From an uncultured Coxiella sp. (lineage in GTDB: Bacteria > Pseudomonadota > Gammaproteobacteria > Coxiellales > Coxiellaceae): a stretch of DNA of 64,000 nt. Location of the stretch: the NCBI GenBank assembly GCA_902623005.1, contig CACNSC010000005.1, positions 1 through 64,000 of the forward strand, in the 5' to 3' direction. Shown in pieces: positions 11,022 through 22,933 of this stretch. The notes below the pieces were generated by a model. That model was not told where the DNA came from and ran no database searches. It saw only the letters and a program-made list of their open reading frames with translations. Each line of letters starts with the position of its first letter. Positions within the stretch are counted from its first letter, which is position 1. The translations under genes were made by a program, and so were the position numbers.

Positions 11022-12365
11022 TCAATGGCCGGCGATTGTCATGGTGTCGATCAATATTGATCCAGTGTGAATACGACCCCGGTAGTCCGTATCTGAGCCA
11101 ATAGCAATGATGCCTTTGAACATTGCTTTTAAATTTCCAGCAATAGTAATCTCACTCACCGGGTATTGAATCTCGCCATTCTCCACCCAAAAACCACTGG
11201 CTCCTCGAGAGTAATTGCCCGAGACAATATTGGTACCCTGCCCCATGAGCTCAGTCACGAGTAATCCCTTGCCCATCATGCGACACATGGCATTAAGATC
11301 ACCAGCATTTGACGTAACCTTTAAATTAAAAACACCACCGGCATTACCAGTTGGCGCAAGTGCTAATCGTCGAGCAGCATACGCATTCAAGCAATAAGAG
11401 ACCAATGCACCATTCTCGATATAATTAACATCCTGAGTTCGCACACCATCATTATCAAATGGCGCACTGTAGGACATACCCGGTAAATGCGGCTGCTGTA
11501 AAACACTCAACCACTCAGGAAAAACAGCTTGACCTAAATGACCAGACAAGAACGATGACTGACGATATTGTGCAGCACCACTGATAGCTCGAATGAAGCT
11601 GCGCAACAGTGTTTTAGCCATCGATGGCGAAAATAAAACGGGGCAGCTTTGAGTTGCAATGGTTACAGCACCTAGTCGCTGAATCGCTTTTTGAGCCACA
11701 TCCTCAACCAATAACTCGGGATTCAATAGCAACTCTGGCTGACAGGCCGACGTGCTGTCTGAGTGAGTTTCCATATCATCACCGTCACGCACAACTGCAG
11801 AGCAAGCAATGACATGGTGACTACTGGAATAATCACCGATAAATTGATGAGAATTAGCATAAAGGTGGTATGAGCTGTAAGTGCTTAGCGATAATCCCTC
11901 TGCGGGTAAAATACGCGTATCGTAAGCTCGCAATAAATGATCACAAGCCACCATCTGCTGAACAGCATCAGTGGGCTCCAATGACCACGGGTGGTAGAGA
12001 TTGAGATCGGGATAATCAAAAGCGAGCAAACTGGGATCTGCCAAACCTGCATAAGGATCTGGCTCAGTGAACTTGACTAAATTCATCAGCTTATCTACTA
12101 CTAGCAGCAACGAAGCCGGCAATAAATCCGTTGTAGAAACATTTGCGGTACTCTGATTTTTAAATACCGTAATTTCAATTCCAACATCGTGCTGATGCTC
12201 AAGTCGATCAATTACACCATCACAAACCTCTAGCGCATAACCAGCCTCATCCGTGATCATCACCTCAGCTTGATCAGCACCACGCTTTTTGAGCTCGTCC
12301 AGAACAAACTGTGCAGAAGATTGATAGCGCTCCGTGTTAGTTATCAGGTCTTGATTCGATGCCAT
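11022..12365 (-). CDS. pmbA: PmbA/TldE metallopeptidase-family protein
   Basis: 447 aa; TldD/PmbA family motifs (GNYSRGASGFWVENGEIQYPVSEITIAGNLKAMF). Confidence 0.94.
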   Translation of the reverse strand: MASNQDLITNTERYQSSAQFVLDELKKRGADQAEVMITDEAGYALEVCDGVIDRLEHQHDVGIEITVFKNQSTANVSTTDLLPASLLLVVDKLMNLVKFTEPDPYAGLADPSLLAFDYPDLNLYHPWSLEPTDAVQQMVACDHLLRAYDTRILPAEGLSLSTYSSYHLYANSHQFIGDYSSSHHVIACSAVVRDGDDMETHSDSTSACQPELLLNPELLVEDVAQKAIQRLGAVTIATQSCPVLFSPSMAKTLLRSFIRAISGAAQYRQSSFLSGHLGQAVFPEWLSVLQQPHLPGMSYSAPFDNDGVRTQDVNYIENGALVSYCLNAYAARRLALAPTGNAGGVFNLKVTSNAGDLNAMCRMMGKGLLVTELMGQGTNIVSGNYSRGASGFWVENGEIQYPVSEITIAGNLKAMFKGIIAIGSDTDYRGRIHTGSILIDTMTIAGH

Positions 12366-12391
12366 GAGCCTACTCTAAAGATGGTGTCTGA

Positions 12392-14824
12392 TTAGTGTCT
12401 GGCTGCGCCTTGCGATGAGCGTCCAGCAGCTGATTTTGCAGCCGTCTTTTTAGACTTCAAAGGACTAGGCATCGCTGCTAGAGCAATTCCAAATACATCA
12501 TCAATCCATCGCACCGGATGAATCGTCAGTTGTTGTAAAAGCGTTTTTGGAATTTCCTTTAAATCACGCTGATTATCATGCGGGATAATCACATCGGTGA
12601 TCCCGCCGCGTAAAGCAGCTAACAGTTTCTCTTTCAAACCACCGATTGGAAGAACTTCACCACGCAAAGTAATCTCACCGGTCATTGCAACGTTAAACTT
12701 GACTGGAATACCCGTAATTGCAGATACCAAAGCCGTACACATGCCAACACCTGCACTGGGACCATCCTTTGGGGTAGCACCCTCTGGGACATGAACGTGC
12801 CAATCATGCTCTTGGAAATAGTCATCCTGAATTCCAAGCGAATGTGCCCGGCTACGAACCACTGTTAATGCCGCATGAATCGATTCTTGCATAACATTAC
12901 CCAAATGCCCCGTGTATTGTGACTTACCTTTACCGGCAATCATTTGAGCCTCAATTGTTAACAGCTCGCCGCCAACCTCAGTCCATGCTAGACCAGTAAC
13001 TTGACCAATTCGATCTTCCTCTTCCGCTGAACCAAAACGATAACGCTGAACACCCAGATATTTTTCAAGGTTACGCACCGTAACTTTGGTTGACGATTTT
13101 TTTTGAGATTCAGGATCTCTGCTTTCAGCAGTAACCAGTTCTTTAACCACTTTACGAGCAATTTTAGCCACTTCACGATCTAAACTACGCACACCAGATT
13201 CGCGCGTGTAACTTCTGACAATCTCACACAACGCACCCTCTGAGACAGTAAGTTCTTTTTTCTTGAGGCCACAATTTTTTATCTGACGGGGTAACAGATA
13301 GCGTTGCGCAATATTTACTTTTTCGTGTTCGGTGTAACCGGATAATCGAATTACTTCCATACGATCAAGCAACGGACCTGGAATATTCATTGAGTTGGCG
13401 GTAGCAATAAACATAACATCAGATAGATCGTAATCAACTTCGAGATAATGGTCATTGAAAGCATGGTTTTGCTCTGGATCTAAGACCTCAAGCAGTGCAG
13501 CAGCAGGATCACCGCGAAAGTCCGCAGCCATTTTATCGACCTCATCCAGCATAAATAGTGGGTTTTTTACTTTTACTTTAGACAATTTCTGAATAACTTT
13601 ACCAGGCATCGCTCCAATGTATGTCCGCCTGTGGCCGCGAATTTCCGCCTCATCACGCACGCCACCTAACGAGACACGTACAAACTCACGACCCGTAGAG
13701 CGTGCAATAGATTCACCCAAAGACGTTTTACCAACACCCGGCGGACCCACCAAACAGACTATTGGTCCTTTAAGCTGTTTGACACGTTTTTGCACTGCCA
13801 AGTACTCTAAAATACGCTCCTTCACTTCTTTAAGTCCAAAGTGATCCGCATCGAGAATTTTCTTTGCTTTGACTAAATCGTGACTGACTTTAGTGGTCTT
13901 TTTCCAGGGAACTTGGAGCATGGTGTCGATGTAGTTTCGGCAAACCGTGGCCTCAGCTGACATCGGCGACATCATACGTAATTTCTTGAGCTCTGAGAGA
14001 CTTTTATCCATCGCTTCCTTAGGCATTCCTGAACATTGGATTTTTTCTTCAAGATCCTCCAACTCATTGGCAGGCATACCACTTTCATCTAGATCACCCA
14101 TTTCTTTTTGAATGGCTTTTATTTTTTCACTGAGATAATACTGGCGCTGACTTTTTTCGACTTGTGTGCGCACCCTACCCTGAACGCGTTTTTCAACGTC
14201 AAGCATATCTAACGCCTCAACAACCAATCCAGTTAGAAAGTCTAATCGCTCAACGATCTTATCGAACTCAAGCAATTGCTGTCGCAATTCCAATGTCATG
14301 TCAACATGTGCCGCGATACTGTCTACCATACGAGATGCTCTTGGGATCGCTGCAATCGAGGAGAAAACTTCTTTGGGAATACCTTTGCCAAGATCAACTA
14401 ATTTTTCAAACTGAGACAGCAGAGTTTTTAGCTTAAGCTTGACCTCGGTTGTCTCCTGCTCATCATCCTCACTCAAAAGTGTAACATCTGCACAAAGATA
14501 ATCTTCACCTTGAATAAAACTTTTCATCTTAGCGCGATGACAACCTTCCACTAATAATTTTACAGTGCCGTCTGGCAGTTTCAACATCTGTAGAATAGTA
14601 GCAACCGTTCCAATTGGATAAAGATCTTGTTCCGTTGGCAAATCGATATCAGCTTCTTTTTGCCCAACCAAAAACAGCTTTTTCTCATCCAACATTGCTG
14701 CCTCTAGGGCCAAAATAGATTCTTCTCGACCAACGAATAATGGCATCACCATATAAGGGAAAACCACTACATCGCGCAGTGGTAATAGCGGTAGAATGGA
14801 GTCCTGATTATCTAACTGAGCCAT
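12392..14824 (-). CDS. lon: ATP-dependent protease La
   Basis: 810 aa; VGPPGVGKTSLGESIA, HVPEGATPKDGPSAGVGM catalytic Ser. Confidence 0.98.
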   Translation of the reverse strand: MAQLDNQDSILPLLPLRDVVVFPYMVMPLFVGREESILALEAAMLDEKKLFLVGQKEADIDLPTEQDLYPIGTVATILQMLKLPDGTVKLLVEGCHRAKMKSFIQGEDYLCADVTLLSEDDEQETTEVKLKLKTLLSQFEKLVDLGKGIPKEVFSSIAAIPRASRMVDSIAAHVDMTLELRQQLLEFDKIVERLDFLTGLVVEALDMLDVEKRVQGRVRTQVEKSQRQYYLSEKIKAIQKEMGDLDESGMPANELEDLEEKIQCSGMPKEAMDKSLSELKKLRMMSPMSAEATVCRNYIDTMLQVPWKKTTKVSHDLVKAKKILDADHFGLKEVKERILEYLAVQKRVKQLKGPIVCLVGPPGVGKTSLGESIARSTGREFVRVSLGGVRDEAEIRGHRRTYIGAMPGKVIQKLSKVKVKNPLFMLDEVDKMAADFRGDPAAALLEVLDPEQNHAFNDHYLEVDYDLSDVMFIATANSMNIPGPLLDRMEVIRLSGYTEHEKVNIAQRYLLPRQIKNCGLKKKELTVSEGALCEIVRSYTRESGVRSLDREVAKIARKVVKELVTAESRDPESQKKSSTKVTVRNLEKYLGVQRYRFGSAEEEDRIGQVTGLAWTEVGGELLTIEAQMIAGKGKSQYTGHLGNVMQESIHAALTVVRSRAHSLGIQDDYFQEHDWHVHVPEGATPKDGPSAGVGMCTALVSAITGIPVKFNVAMTGEITLRGEVLPIGGLKEKLLAALRGGITDVIIPHDNQRDLKEIPKTLLQQLTIHPVRWIDDVFGIALAAMPSPLKSKKTAAKSAAGRSSQGAARH

Positions 14825-14875
14825 GTGACCTCACTTTTAAATTTAAAACGCTGAACGTGATGCTAGTATACCCTG

Positions 14876-16132
14876 TTACTCCGCAACAGATTTCTTTTGC
14901 CGTCCCTGGTTGTTATAAACAAAAACGGGATCTGTATTATCGTTAACGACATTCTCATCAATAACAACCTTCTCAAGATTTTCCATCGATGGTATCTCAT
15001 ACATTAAATGCAGTAATAAATGTTCGACAATGGAGCGTAGCCCGCGAGCACCTGATTTACGCTTAATGGCTTGAGCGGCGATAGCATGAAGTGCTTTGTC
15101 ACGAATATCTAACGTGATACCTTCTAACTCAAATAATTTCTCGTATTGCTTAGTAAGCGCATTTTTAGGTTCGCTAAGTATTCTGACCAAGGCTGCTTCA
15201 TCCAAGCCCTCAAGAATAGACAACACAGGCAAACGGCCAATGAACTCTGGAATCAACCCATACTTCATTAAGTCTTGCGGCTCAACCTGATCCATTAGAC
15301 TCACTTCCTGAGCAGAATCTTCACCCGGCTTCACCTCAGCAGAAAAACCAATACCAGTCTTATCTGTTCTTTGTTGAATGACAGTGTGTAAGTCCGCAAA
15401 TGCACCGCCACAAATGAATAAAATATTTGAAGTATCGACTTGAAGATACTCTTGTTGTGGATGTTTACGGCCACCTTGCGGTGGGATTGCTGCAACCGTG
15501 CCTTCGATGAGTTTTAGTAATGCTTGTTGCACACCTTCACCAGAGACATCGCGTGTCAGTGAAGGACTATCAGTCTTGCGTGTGATTTTATCAATTTCAT
15601 CGATATAGATAATTCCTGATTGAGCTTTCTCAACATCGTAATTGCATTTCTGCAGTAATTTTTGAATGATGTTCTCAACATCCTCACCAACATAGCCCGC
15701 TTCTGTCAGTGTGGTTGCATCAGCAATAGCGAAAGGCACGTTAAGTATTCTTGCAAGCGTCTGTGCCAGTAGTGTCTTACCGGATCCTGTGGGACCAATC
15801 AGAAGAATATTACTTTTTGATAGCTCAACATCACCCGGCTTAGGTTTATGAGCCAGTCTTTTATAGTGATTATAAACCGCTACGGACAATACTTTTTTGG
15901 CTTGCTCTTGACCGATGACATACTCATCCAGTTGACGATGAATATCTCTCGGCTTTGGTAGCTCAGATTGATCAGTAACATTTCCTTGCGACTCTTCAGC
16001 AATAATGTCATTACATAAATCTATGCACTCATTACAAACAAAAACTGATGGGCCTGCGATAAGTTTTTTTACCTCGTGTTGGCTCTTGCCGCAAAAAGAA
16101 CAATAGAGAACCTGACCAGAATCATCACTCAT
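14876..16132 (-). CDS. clpX: ATP-dependent Clp protease ATP-binding subunit ClpX
   Basis: 418 aa; N-terminal zinc finger CSFCGKSQ...[23 protein letters not shown]. Confidence 0.98.
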   Translation of the reverse strand: MSDDSGQVLYCSFCGKSQHEVKKLIAGPSVFVCNECIDLCNDIIAEESQGNVTDQSELPKPRDIHRQLDEYVIGQEQAKKVLSVAVYNHYKRLAHKPKPGDVELSKSNILLIGPTGSGKTLLAQTLARILNVPFAIADATTLTEAGYVGEDVENIIQKLLQKCNYDVEKAQSGIIYIDEIDKITRKTDSPSLTRDVSGEGVQQALLKLIEGTVAAIPPQGGRKHPQQEYLQVDTSNILFICGGAFADLHTVIQQRTDKTGIGFSAEVKPGEDSAQEVSLMDQVEPQDLMKYGLIPEFIGRLPVLSILEGLDEAALVRILSEPKNALTKQYEKLFELEGITLDIRDKALHAIAAQAIKRKSGARGLRSIVEHLLLHLMYEIPSMENLEKVVIDENVVNDNTDPVFVYNNQGRQKKSVAE

Positions 16133-16368
16133 ATTAAGAACCTCTCTTGAGAACGCTATAGCGTCTTACCACTTATATATGGGGTAGAAAATTGAAAATT
16201 TCAATAGCAAGACTGTAAAAAGATGATAAACAATAACTTTAAATTATCAAATAAATTGATATAAAACAATAATTTATAATAATAAATTTCAAGTTAATTC
16301 GAGACAAAGACAGTGATTTTACTGAGATAGCCACAGCAAATTAATGGCTCATCCGTGTAATTTTTGAT

Positions 16369-16986
16369 CTAATCGCGCGTCTCGATGACACTGTCAATAA
16401 GACCGTAATCCAGGGCCTGTTGTGGTGTCATAAAGTTGTCACGATTGGTGTCTTTTTCAACGTCTTCAAAAGTTCGACCAGAATGTTTCGCTATAATCTC
16501 AGTTAGCATGTCACCGACGCGCTTAGTCTCTTGAGCATGAATTTGAATGTCTGTATTTTGGCCTTGGTAGCCACCTAACACCTGATGCACCATGACGGTT
16601 GAATGCGGCAAGCAGTGTCGCTTCCCCGCGGCACCGCTGGTTAACAAGAGAGCGCCAGCACTTGCCGCATGACCTATACACAAGGTGCTGACGTCAGGTT
16701 TAATGAACTGCATAGTGTCATAAATAGACAAAGCGGCAGTCACTACACCACCGGGAGAGTTAATGTAGATGGAGATGTCTTTTTCTGGGTTTTCTGATTC
16801 TAAAAAAAGTAGCTGAGCAACCACAAGGTTAGCCATGTGCTCTTCGATCTGACCGACTAAAAAAATAATACGCTCTTTAAGTAAGCGGGAGTAGATGTCA
16901 TAAGACCGCTCGCCACGAGCACTTTGCTCAACCACCATGGGAACTAGAGTTGCCTGTAACTCACTGTATCTTGACATAACATTCAT
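16369..16986 (-). CDS. clpP: ATP-dependent Clp protease proteolytic subunit
   Basis: 205 aa; [33 protein letters not shown]. Confidence 0.98.
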   Translation of the reverse strand: MNVMSRYSELQATLVPMVVEQSARGERSYDIYSRLLKERIIFLVGQIEEHMANLVVAQLLFLESENPEKDISIYINSPGGVVTAALSIYDTMQFIKPDVSTLCIGHAASAGALLLTSGAAGKRHCLPHSTVMVHQVLGGYQGQNTDIQIHAQETKRVGDMLTEIIAKHSGRTFEDVEKDTNRDNFMTPQQALDYGLIDSVIETRD

Positions 16987-17003
16987 CCTTATGTTTTGAA
17001 CTT

Positions 17004-18317
17004 TTACTGAGCAGGGTTCATGATCTCTTCATACGCCTTGCTGATAGAGTTAATATCCGCTTTTTCTAGTAAAAATTCAATAGCTTGCTCTTCTAGTACT
17101 TGTGATTCTAGCTGCGCACGCATTTGTTTGTTGTTTTGATAGTACTCCAACATTTGTTGCGGGTTGGGGTAGGAAGAGAACATTTCCATCATACGTTCTT
17201 GTAACTTAGTTTGATCCAGCTTGATTTCGTTTAGTTTAATCACCTCAGCAAGCAGCAAACCAAGCTTCACTCGCTTAGTAGCTTCCTCGATGTAAGGCTC
17301 TTTGGGTAAATCCACATCAGGCAATTGCTGCTTACCTTGCTGCATCGCCATCTGCTGTCGAGCTGATTGATGCAGATGATCGACTTCGGCATCAACTAAT
17401 GCTTGCGGAACTTCAATGTCGTTTTTGGTTAATAATGCATTAGAAACGTCGTTATGAAGGGTATTTTTCAATTGTCGCTCAGCTTCACGTGTCAGCATGG
17501 TTCTCAACTGTTCTTTTAAGGCATCAAAGCCACCCTCAATGCCAAGTTGTTTGGCAAAATCATCGTTTGCATCGGGCAATTCGGCCTCAGCAACTTTATG
17601 CACCTTAATACGAAAAACCGCAGGCTTACCAGCTAAGTCTTTAACGCCATAATTTTCGGGAAAGGTTACTTCAATGTCTTTTTCATCACCAACCGAAAAG
17701 CCAATCAGTTGATCTTCAAAACCCGGAATCATTTGTTTCGAGCCTAACTCCAATGAAAAGCCTTCGCTTTTACCACCATCGAAAGGCGTACCGTTAATAC
17801 TACCTTCGAAATCAAAAGTTAGCTGATCACCTTCTTTCGCCGCACGATCAACCTCAGTCCAAGTTACATGCTGCTTGAGCACGCGTTCCAACGCTTTGTT
17901 TTCGTCTTCCTCGGTTAACGCAACTTCAACTTTGTCGATGGCTACGCCGTCTAAATCATTTAGATCGATATCTGGTAAGACTTCAAATGAAGCGGTAAAT
18001 TCAACTGGCTTATTTTTCTCAATCACTTGTGAATCAATACTGGGCTGTGCAGCAGGGTTAAGGTTGTGCTCAGTCAGAGCATCTCTGAAACTACTGTCAA
18101 ATAATTCACTGGCAATCTCGTTCAAAAGGTCCTTGCCATGTCGCTGCTCAATGATATTTTGAGGTACTTTCCCAGGACGAAAACCGGGCATCTTGATATT
18201 TTTCTGAACTTGACTGAGCTTTTTGTTGTAAGCACTATCGACTTGGTCTTCAGATATCTTAATAGTCAGTCGTCTTTTAAGACCTTCTAGTTGTTCAACA
18301 TCTACTTCAACTGACAT
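17004..18317 (-). CDS. tig: Trigger factor
   Basis: 437 aa; [19 protein letters not shown] ribosome-binding signature. Confidence 0.97.
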   Translation of the reverse strand: MSVEVDVEQLEGLKRRLTIKISEDQVDSAYNKKLSQVQKNIKMPGFRPGKVPQNIIEQRHGKDLLNEIASELFDSSFRDALTEHNLNPAAQPSIDSQVIEKNKPVEFTASFEVLPDIDLNDLDGVAIDKVEVALTEEDENKALERVLKQHVTWTEVDRAAKEGDQLTFDFEGSINGTPFDGGKSEGFSLELGSKQMIPGFEDQLIGFSVGDEKDIEVTFPENYGVKDLAGKPAVFRIKVHKVAEAELPDANDDFAKQLGIEGGFDALKEQLRTMLTREAERQLKNTLHNDVSNALLTKNDIEVPQALVDAEVDHLHQSARQQMAMQQGKQQLPDVDLPKEPYIEEATKRVKLGLLLAEVIKLNEIKLDQTKLQERMMEMFSSYPNPQQMLEYYQNNKQMRAQLESQVLEEQAIEFLLEKADINSISKAYEEIMNPAQ

Positions 18318-18366
18318 AACGTAACCTCACTAAATAAAAGAAAACGAGAAAGAAAATTTTTTAATG

Positions 18367-18451
18367 TGGTGCGAGAGGAGAGACTCGAACTCTCACGGGT
18401 TGCCCCACTGGAACCTAAATCCAGCGCGTATACCAATTTCGCCACTCTCGC
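18367..18451 (-). tRNA. tRNA-Leu(UAG), CCA encoded
   Basis: Minus strand GCGAGAGTGGCGAAATTGGTATACGCGCTGGATTTAGGTTCCAG...GAGTCTCTCCTCTCGCACCA; long variable arm, anticodon TAG. Confidence 0.96.
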
Positions 18452-18527
18452 AAAACTTGTGACATCTAATCAGCGCGTATTGAACACCAAATAGTGTGCT
18501 GAAACAAGAGGATCGAAAACATTTTTA

Positions 18528-18983
18528 TTACGATCTGGGTGATACTGGTCGTAATTCACTCAACAAAGCATCAAGTACCGCATTGATATATCGATACCCC
18601 TCCTCGGTACCAAAAATTTTTGCCAATTCCAGTGCTTCATTGATCACTACAGGAGCTGGTACATCGATCCTAAATTTGAGCTCATACATCGCAAGACGCA
18701 ATAACGATAATTCAACAGGCGTTAACGATTGAATATCACGATCTAGCGCCGTTAGCATGAGCTCATCCAGAAGTGATATCTGCTCAACCGTGCCGTATAG
18801 CAGAACTTTAAAGTAGTCGCGATCACAACGCTCGTGAGCATGGTGCTCGAGGCAGTGCTGATAAATATCGTCTAAAGCCCGCTCATCAACCATCATCTGA
18901 TACAACCCTTGTACCGCAGCAGCGCGAGCTCTTCGTCGTGCTGACATTGGTTTATGCTGGATCGTTTTAGAATCATCACTCAT
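18528..18983 (-). CDS. nusB: Transcription antitermination factor NusB
   Basis: 151 aa; RRRARAAAVQGLYQMMVDE and VVINEALELAKIFGTEEGYRYINAVLD. Confidence 0.95.
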   Translation of the reverse strand: MSDDSKTIQHKPMSARRRARAAAVQGLYQMMVDERALDDIYQHCLEHHAHERCDRDYFKVLLYGTVEQISLLDELMLTALDRDIQSLTPVELSLLRLAMYELKFRIDVPAPVVINEALELAKIFGTEEGYRYINAVLDALLSELRPVSPRS

Positions 18984-19437
18984 GAGGTTGACCTTTTAAT
19001 AATTGAATTGCCTGGTCAAACGCCTGCAAATCTTGAAAGCTACGGTAGACTGATGCAAAACGCACATAAGCCACCGGATCTATAGTTTTTAACTGTGCCA
19101 TAACGGCCTCACCAATTTGTTGTGTCGATACCTCGCGTTCACCCAATCCCCTCATCGCATTGACCACTTGATTGACTGCCGAATCGACTGTATCAATATC
19201 AACCGGACGTTTTTCAAGCGCCTTGAGTATACCGGAGCGAATCTTTGCTTCGTCAAAAGCACATTGACTACGATCGTTTTTAATCACACGCGGCATAGCG
19301 ATCTCTATCGACTCATGTGTCGTGAAGCGCTGCTCACAGCGCAAGCATTGCCTGCGACGGCGGACTTTAACACCACCGTCGAACAAACGCGAGTCTACTA
19401 CCTTAGTTTCTTTATGATTACAGAAGGGGCAATACAT
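18976..19437 (-). CDS. nrdR: Transcriptional repressor NrdR
   Basis: 153 aa; MYCPFCNHKETKVVDSR...RRRQCLRCEQRFTTHE; overlaps nusB by 8 bp. Confidence 0.97.
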   Translation of the reverse strand: MYCPFCNHKETKVVDSRLFDGGVKVRRRRQCLRCEQRFTTHESIEIAMPRVIKNDRSQCAFDEAKIRSGILKALEKRPVDIDTVDSAVNQVVNAMRGLGEREVSTQQIGEAVMAQLKTIDPVAYVRFASVYRSFQDLQAFDQAIQLLKGQPHE

Positions 19438-19458
19438 AGCAGCGCTTTATCCAAGTGA

Positions 19459-20715
19459 TTATACGGAATAGACCGGAAAGTCTTGGCACAGTGACAACAC
19501 ACGCTGCTTAACCGTGGCAATCACCTGCGGGTCCTCATGGGCATCCAACACATCTGCAATCCATGAACCCACCAACTTCGCTTGCTCAACAGCCATACCT
19601 CGTGTTGTCATCGCCGGCGTTCCCAGACGCAAGCCACTGGTTACAAATGGAGAACGTTTATCGCCAGGCACCGAGTTTTTATTGAGAGTAATGTTAGCTT
19701 CCTCCAGCGCAATTGAGGTTGCTTTACCGGTTAAATCTTGAGGCGACAGATCAATTAGCGCAAGGTGATTTTCAGTACCACCTGAAACAATATGGTAACC
19801 TCGATCAATAAGCGTGCTGGCAATTGCTTTTGCATTAGCAATGACCATAGCTTGATAATCTTTAAATGCAGGCTCAAGTGCTTCTTTAAAAGCAACAGCT
19901 TTTGCTGCAACCACGTGCATTAATGGACCGCCTTGTGTCCCAGGGAATACCGCTGACTGTAATTTTTTCTCAAGCTCGGGGTTGGATTTAGCCATGATGA
20001 CGCCCCCACGCGGACCACGCAATGATTTGTGTGTGGTCGAAGTCGTCACATCAGCAATTTGGACCGGCGAGGGATAGAGACCGACAGCGACCAAACCCGC
20101 AACATGCGCAATATCAGACAACATGTATGCCCCGACCGAATCCGCGATGTCTCGAAACCGCTGCCAATCAACGTGCTGAGAAAATGATGAAAACCCGGTG
20201 ATCAGCAACTTAGGCTTGTGCTCATGCGCCAACCGCTCAACTTGATCATAATCAATATCGCCGGCCTCGTTCAAACCGTAGCCAACACCCTTATAAACTT
20301 GGCCTGAAAAATTGACTGCCGAGCCGTGAGACAAATGACCGCCATTCGACAAGTCCATACCAAGAATCGTATCACCCGGCTCTATCAAGGCCATCATGGC
20401 AGCCGAGTTAGCCTGCGAGCCTGAGTGAGGTTGCACATTGGCATAATCAGCATTGAACAAAGTTTTAAGCCGATCGATCGCTAGCTGCTCTGCAATATCA
20501 ACGTATTCACAACCGCAATAGTAACGCTTACCAGGATAGCCCTCGGCATATTTGTTAGTCAGCACAGAACCCATCACGCGCATCACAGCGGCACTGGTAT
20601 AATTTTCTGATGCAATTAGCTCAAGATGCTCCTCTTGACGCCGTTGCTCATTGGCAATCGCTTCAAATAACACGGGATCAACTGTTTCCACACGCAATTG
20701 TTCTTTTATTGTCAT
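19459..20715 (-). CDS. glyA: Serine hydroxymethyltransferase
   Basis: 418 aa; [20 protein letters not shown] lysine motif. Confidence 0.98.
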   Translation of the reverse strand: MTIKEQLRVETVDPVLFEAIANEQRRQEEHLELIASENYTSAAVMRVMGSVLTNKYAEGYPGKRYYCGCEYVDIAEQLAIDRLKTLFNADYANVQPHSGSQANSAAMMALIEPGDTILGMDLSNGGHLSHGSAVNFSGQVYKGVGYGLNEAGDIDYDQVERLAHEHKPKLLITGFSSFSQHVDWQRFRDIADSVGAYMLSDIAHVAGLVAVGLYPSPVQIADVTTSTTHKSLRGPRGGVIMAKSNPELEKKLQSAVFPGTQGGPLMHVVAAKAVAFKEALEPAFKDYQAMVIANAKAIASTLIDRGYHIVSGGTENHLALIDLSPQDLTGKATSIALEEANITLNKNSVPGDKRSPFVTSGLRLGTPAMTTRGMAVEQAKLVGSWIADVLDAHEDPQVIATVKQRVLSLCQDFPVYSV

Positions 20716-21030
20716 GATTCACTCTCTTTGGATATCGGCAAGAACGCATTCTACCCAGAACGCCTGATCAGGGCAAAGACTTTGCCGCTCACCAATGTAA
20801 GAATGAGCACACTGGATACCTCAAGCAATTCATTACTTCATGTATCCTGTCAACTCTTAAACCAACTTTCAATAGACAGAACACGGCTCCTATAACTGAT
20901 TATTTTATTACCCATTTACTCTTGAAAAAAACCACTTTGAAAAAGCCCATTCACTTTTATTTGGCTTTTTTTGCAAATTAATCCGCCTTATTTTATTATC
21001 TGCGCCCCTTCATAATAATCGAGATTAACC

Positions 21031-21441
21031 ATGAAACTTACTCAAATCACTTGCACAACACTTCTGGCAATGACCCTTTCTTCACCACTTCACGCAGACA
21101 TATTTCATCGATTCAAAATTGCCCAAGGCGATGGCTCTTTTGAGAGTGGTCAAGCATTATGCGATAGCATTAAGGCTAGTCGCGGCAATGGCAAGACGAC
21201 GATGTGTGATCCCATATACAACAACTCGGCTAATCAAACCATCTCGGTTACTGATGGTGACACCACTTATCACACCATCCAACCCAATCACTGGTTGGCT
21301 TATTACTCGGACGAAATTTATCTGATTAAAATTACGGTTAAAAATAATAATAACGAAACCATTTATTCCGACCCCTCCACTCACAATGATTGGTACGGTG
21401 ACGGGCTTTTCTGTGATCAAGGCAGCTGCATACACTGGTAG
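21031..21441 (+). CDS. Secreted hypothetical protein
   Basis: 136 aa; signal peptide MKLTQITCTTLLAMTLSSPLHA. Confidence 0.55.
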   Translation: MKLTQITCTTLLAMTLSSPLHADIFHRFKIAQGDGSFESGQALCDSIKASRGNGKTTMCDPIYNNSANQTISVTDGDTTYHTIQPNHWLAYYSDEIYLIKITVKNNNNETIYSDPSTHNDWYGDGLFCDQGSCIHW

Positions 21442-21541
21442 TCAAACCCTGAAACCATCATCACTTTGATTAATCATTGTGTAACTGTCTAGGATCTGTT
21501 GTGGCCGGATGCGATATTTTAGTCCACCACCCTAACGATCA

Positions 21542-22900
21542 TCACAGGATTTGCGTAATCACATCACATAAGGTCGATGCTGCTATCACTTCAATGCCAG
21601 CAGGCAATGTTTTCGGACAGTTTGCCTGCGGCATGATGGCCCGCTTAAAGCCATGCTTGATCGCCTCTTTTAAACGCTCAGATCCACTGGGTACAGGACG
21701 AATTTCTCCAGCAAGACCTATCTCACCAAACACCACCAAATCCTTAGGTAGCGGCTTATTACGCAAACTGGACAAGACAGATAAAATTAAGGCTAAATCA
21801 GCTGCTGTTTCCATCACACGCAAACCACCGACGACATTCAGAAACACATCTTGATCGTGCGTGGCCACGCCCCCGTGACGGTGCAAGACCGCCAACAACA
21901 TGGCGAGACGATTTTGCTCTAACCCAACCGTCACGCGTCGCGGGTTACCCAAATGACTTTCGTCCACCAAAGCTTGCACCTCGACTAATAAAGGTCGACT
22001 ACCTTCCCAAGTTACCATTACCGAACTTCCGGGTTTATCGGCATCGTACTCTGAGAGGAAAATTGCGGAAGGATTATTGACTGGCTTTAAACCTTGTTCG
22101 GTCATTGCAAACAAACCAATTTCATTGACGGCACCAAAGCGGTTTTTTACGGCACGCACCACGCGATAACGACTGTCGTTACGACCTTCAAAATACAATA
22201 CCGCATCCACCATGTGCTCAAGCACCCGTGGCCCTGCAATTGCTCCTTCTTTGGTGACGTGACCAACCAACAATAATGCCGTACCGGTTTGTTTGGCAAA
22301 GCGTACTAAACGAGCTGCACTTTCTCGCAATTGACTAACCGACCCTGGTGCTGAAGTGACCGCTTCTGTAAACACAGTTTGAATCGAATCAACCACCAAT
22401 ACTTTAGGTTTATAGCGCTGGGCTTGTGCAATAATCGTTTCAACTTGAGTCTCAGCCAGTAACTGTAAGTTACAGGTTGATGCACCTAGACGATGGGCTC
22501 GCATTGCCAATTGCTGCAAGGACTCCTCACCCGTGACATACAACGCTGGTAGTCCGGTGGATAACTGACACATCATTTGCAACAGCAAAGTGGATTTACC
22601 CACTCCGGGATCACCACCGATTAACACAACTGAGTCAGCCACAAGACCGCCCCCAAGCGCATGATCAAACTCTGCAATGCCTGTTGATAATCGCTGACTA
22701 TCAGTAAAGGCGACATCGGATAATGCAGTAATTTGTGGTGCTACCCCGGCATACCCTCCCGCACGTTGGTCACGCTTGGCCGATGCACTAGAAGTTTCTT
22801 GAAGACTGTTCCAGGCACCGCAATCGGTACACTGACCCTGCCACTGTGGGTAAGTACTTCCGCATTGCTGACACTGAAAGCTAACCTTTGCTTTGACCAT
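21542..22900 (-). CDS. radA: DNA repair protein RadA
   Basis: 452 aa; CQQCGSTYPQWQGQCTDCGAWN zinc finger, GGDPGVGKSTLLLQ, KNRFG. Confidence 0.98.
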   Translation of the reverse strand: MVKAKVSFQCQQCGSTYPQWQGQCTDCGAWNSLQETSSASAKRDQRAGGYAGVAPQITALSDVAFTDSQRLSTGIAEFDHALGGGLVADSVVLIGGDPGVGKSTLLLQMMCQLSTGLPALYVTGEESLQQLAMRAHRLGASTCNLQLLAETQVETIIAQAQRYKPKVLVVDSIQTVFTEAVTSAPGSVSQLRESAARLVRFAKQTGTALLLVGHVTKEGAIAGPRVLEHMVDAVLYFEGRNDSRYRVVRAVKNRFGAVNEIGLFAMTEQGLKPVNNPSAIFLSEYDADKPGSSVMVTWEGSRPLLVEVQALVDESHLGNPRRVTVGLEQNRLAMLLAVLHRHGGVATHDQDVFLNVVGGLRVMETAADLALILSVLSSLRNKPLPKDLVVFGEIGLAGEIRPVPSGSERLKEAIKHGFKRAIMPQANCPKTLPAGIEVIAASTLCDVITQIL

Positions 22901-22933
22901 GCTGGTATATCCTTATCATCGGTAAAAATTAAT

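Noticed and set aside
20930-20985. AAAAAGCC...GGCTTTTTT weak inverted repeat between glyA and the 21031 ORF
   Set aside because: AT-rich short stem, long loop, and no upstream plus-strand gene to terminate.
21477-21854. 125-aa plus-strand ORF over the radA 3' end
   Set aside because: Antisense shadow of radA.
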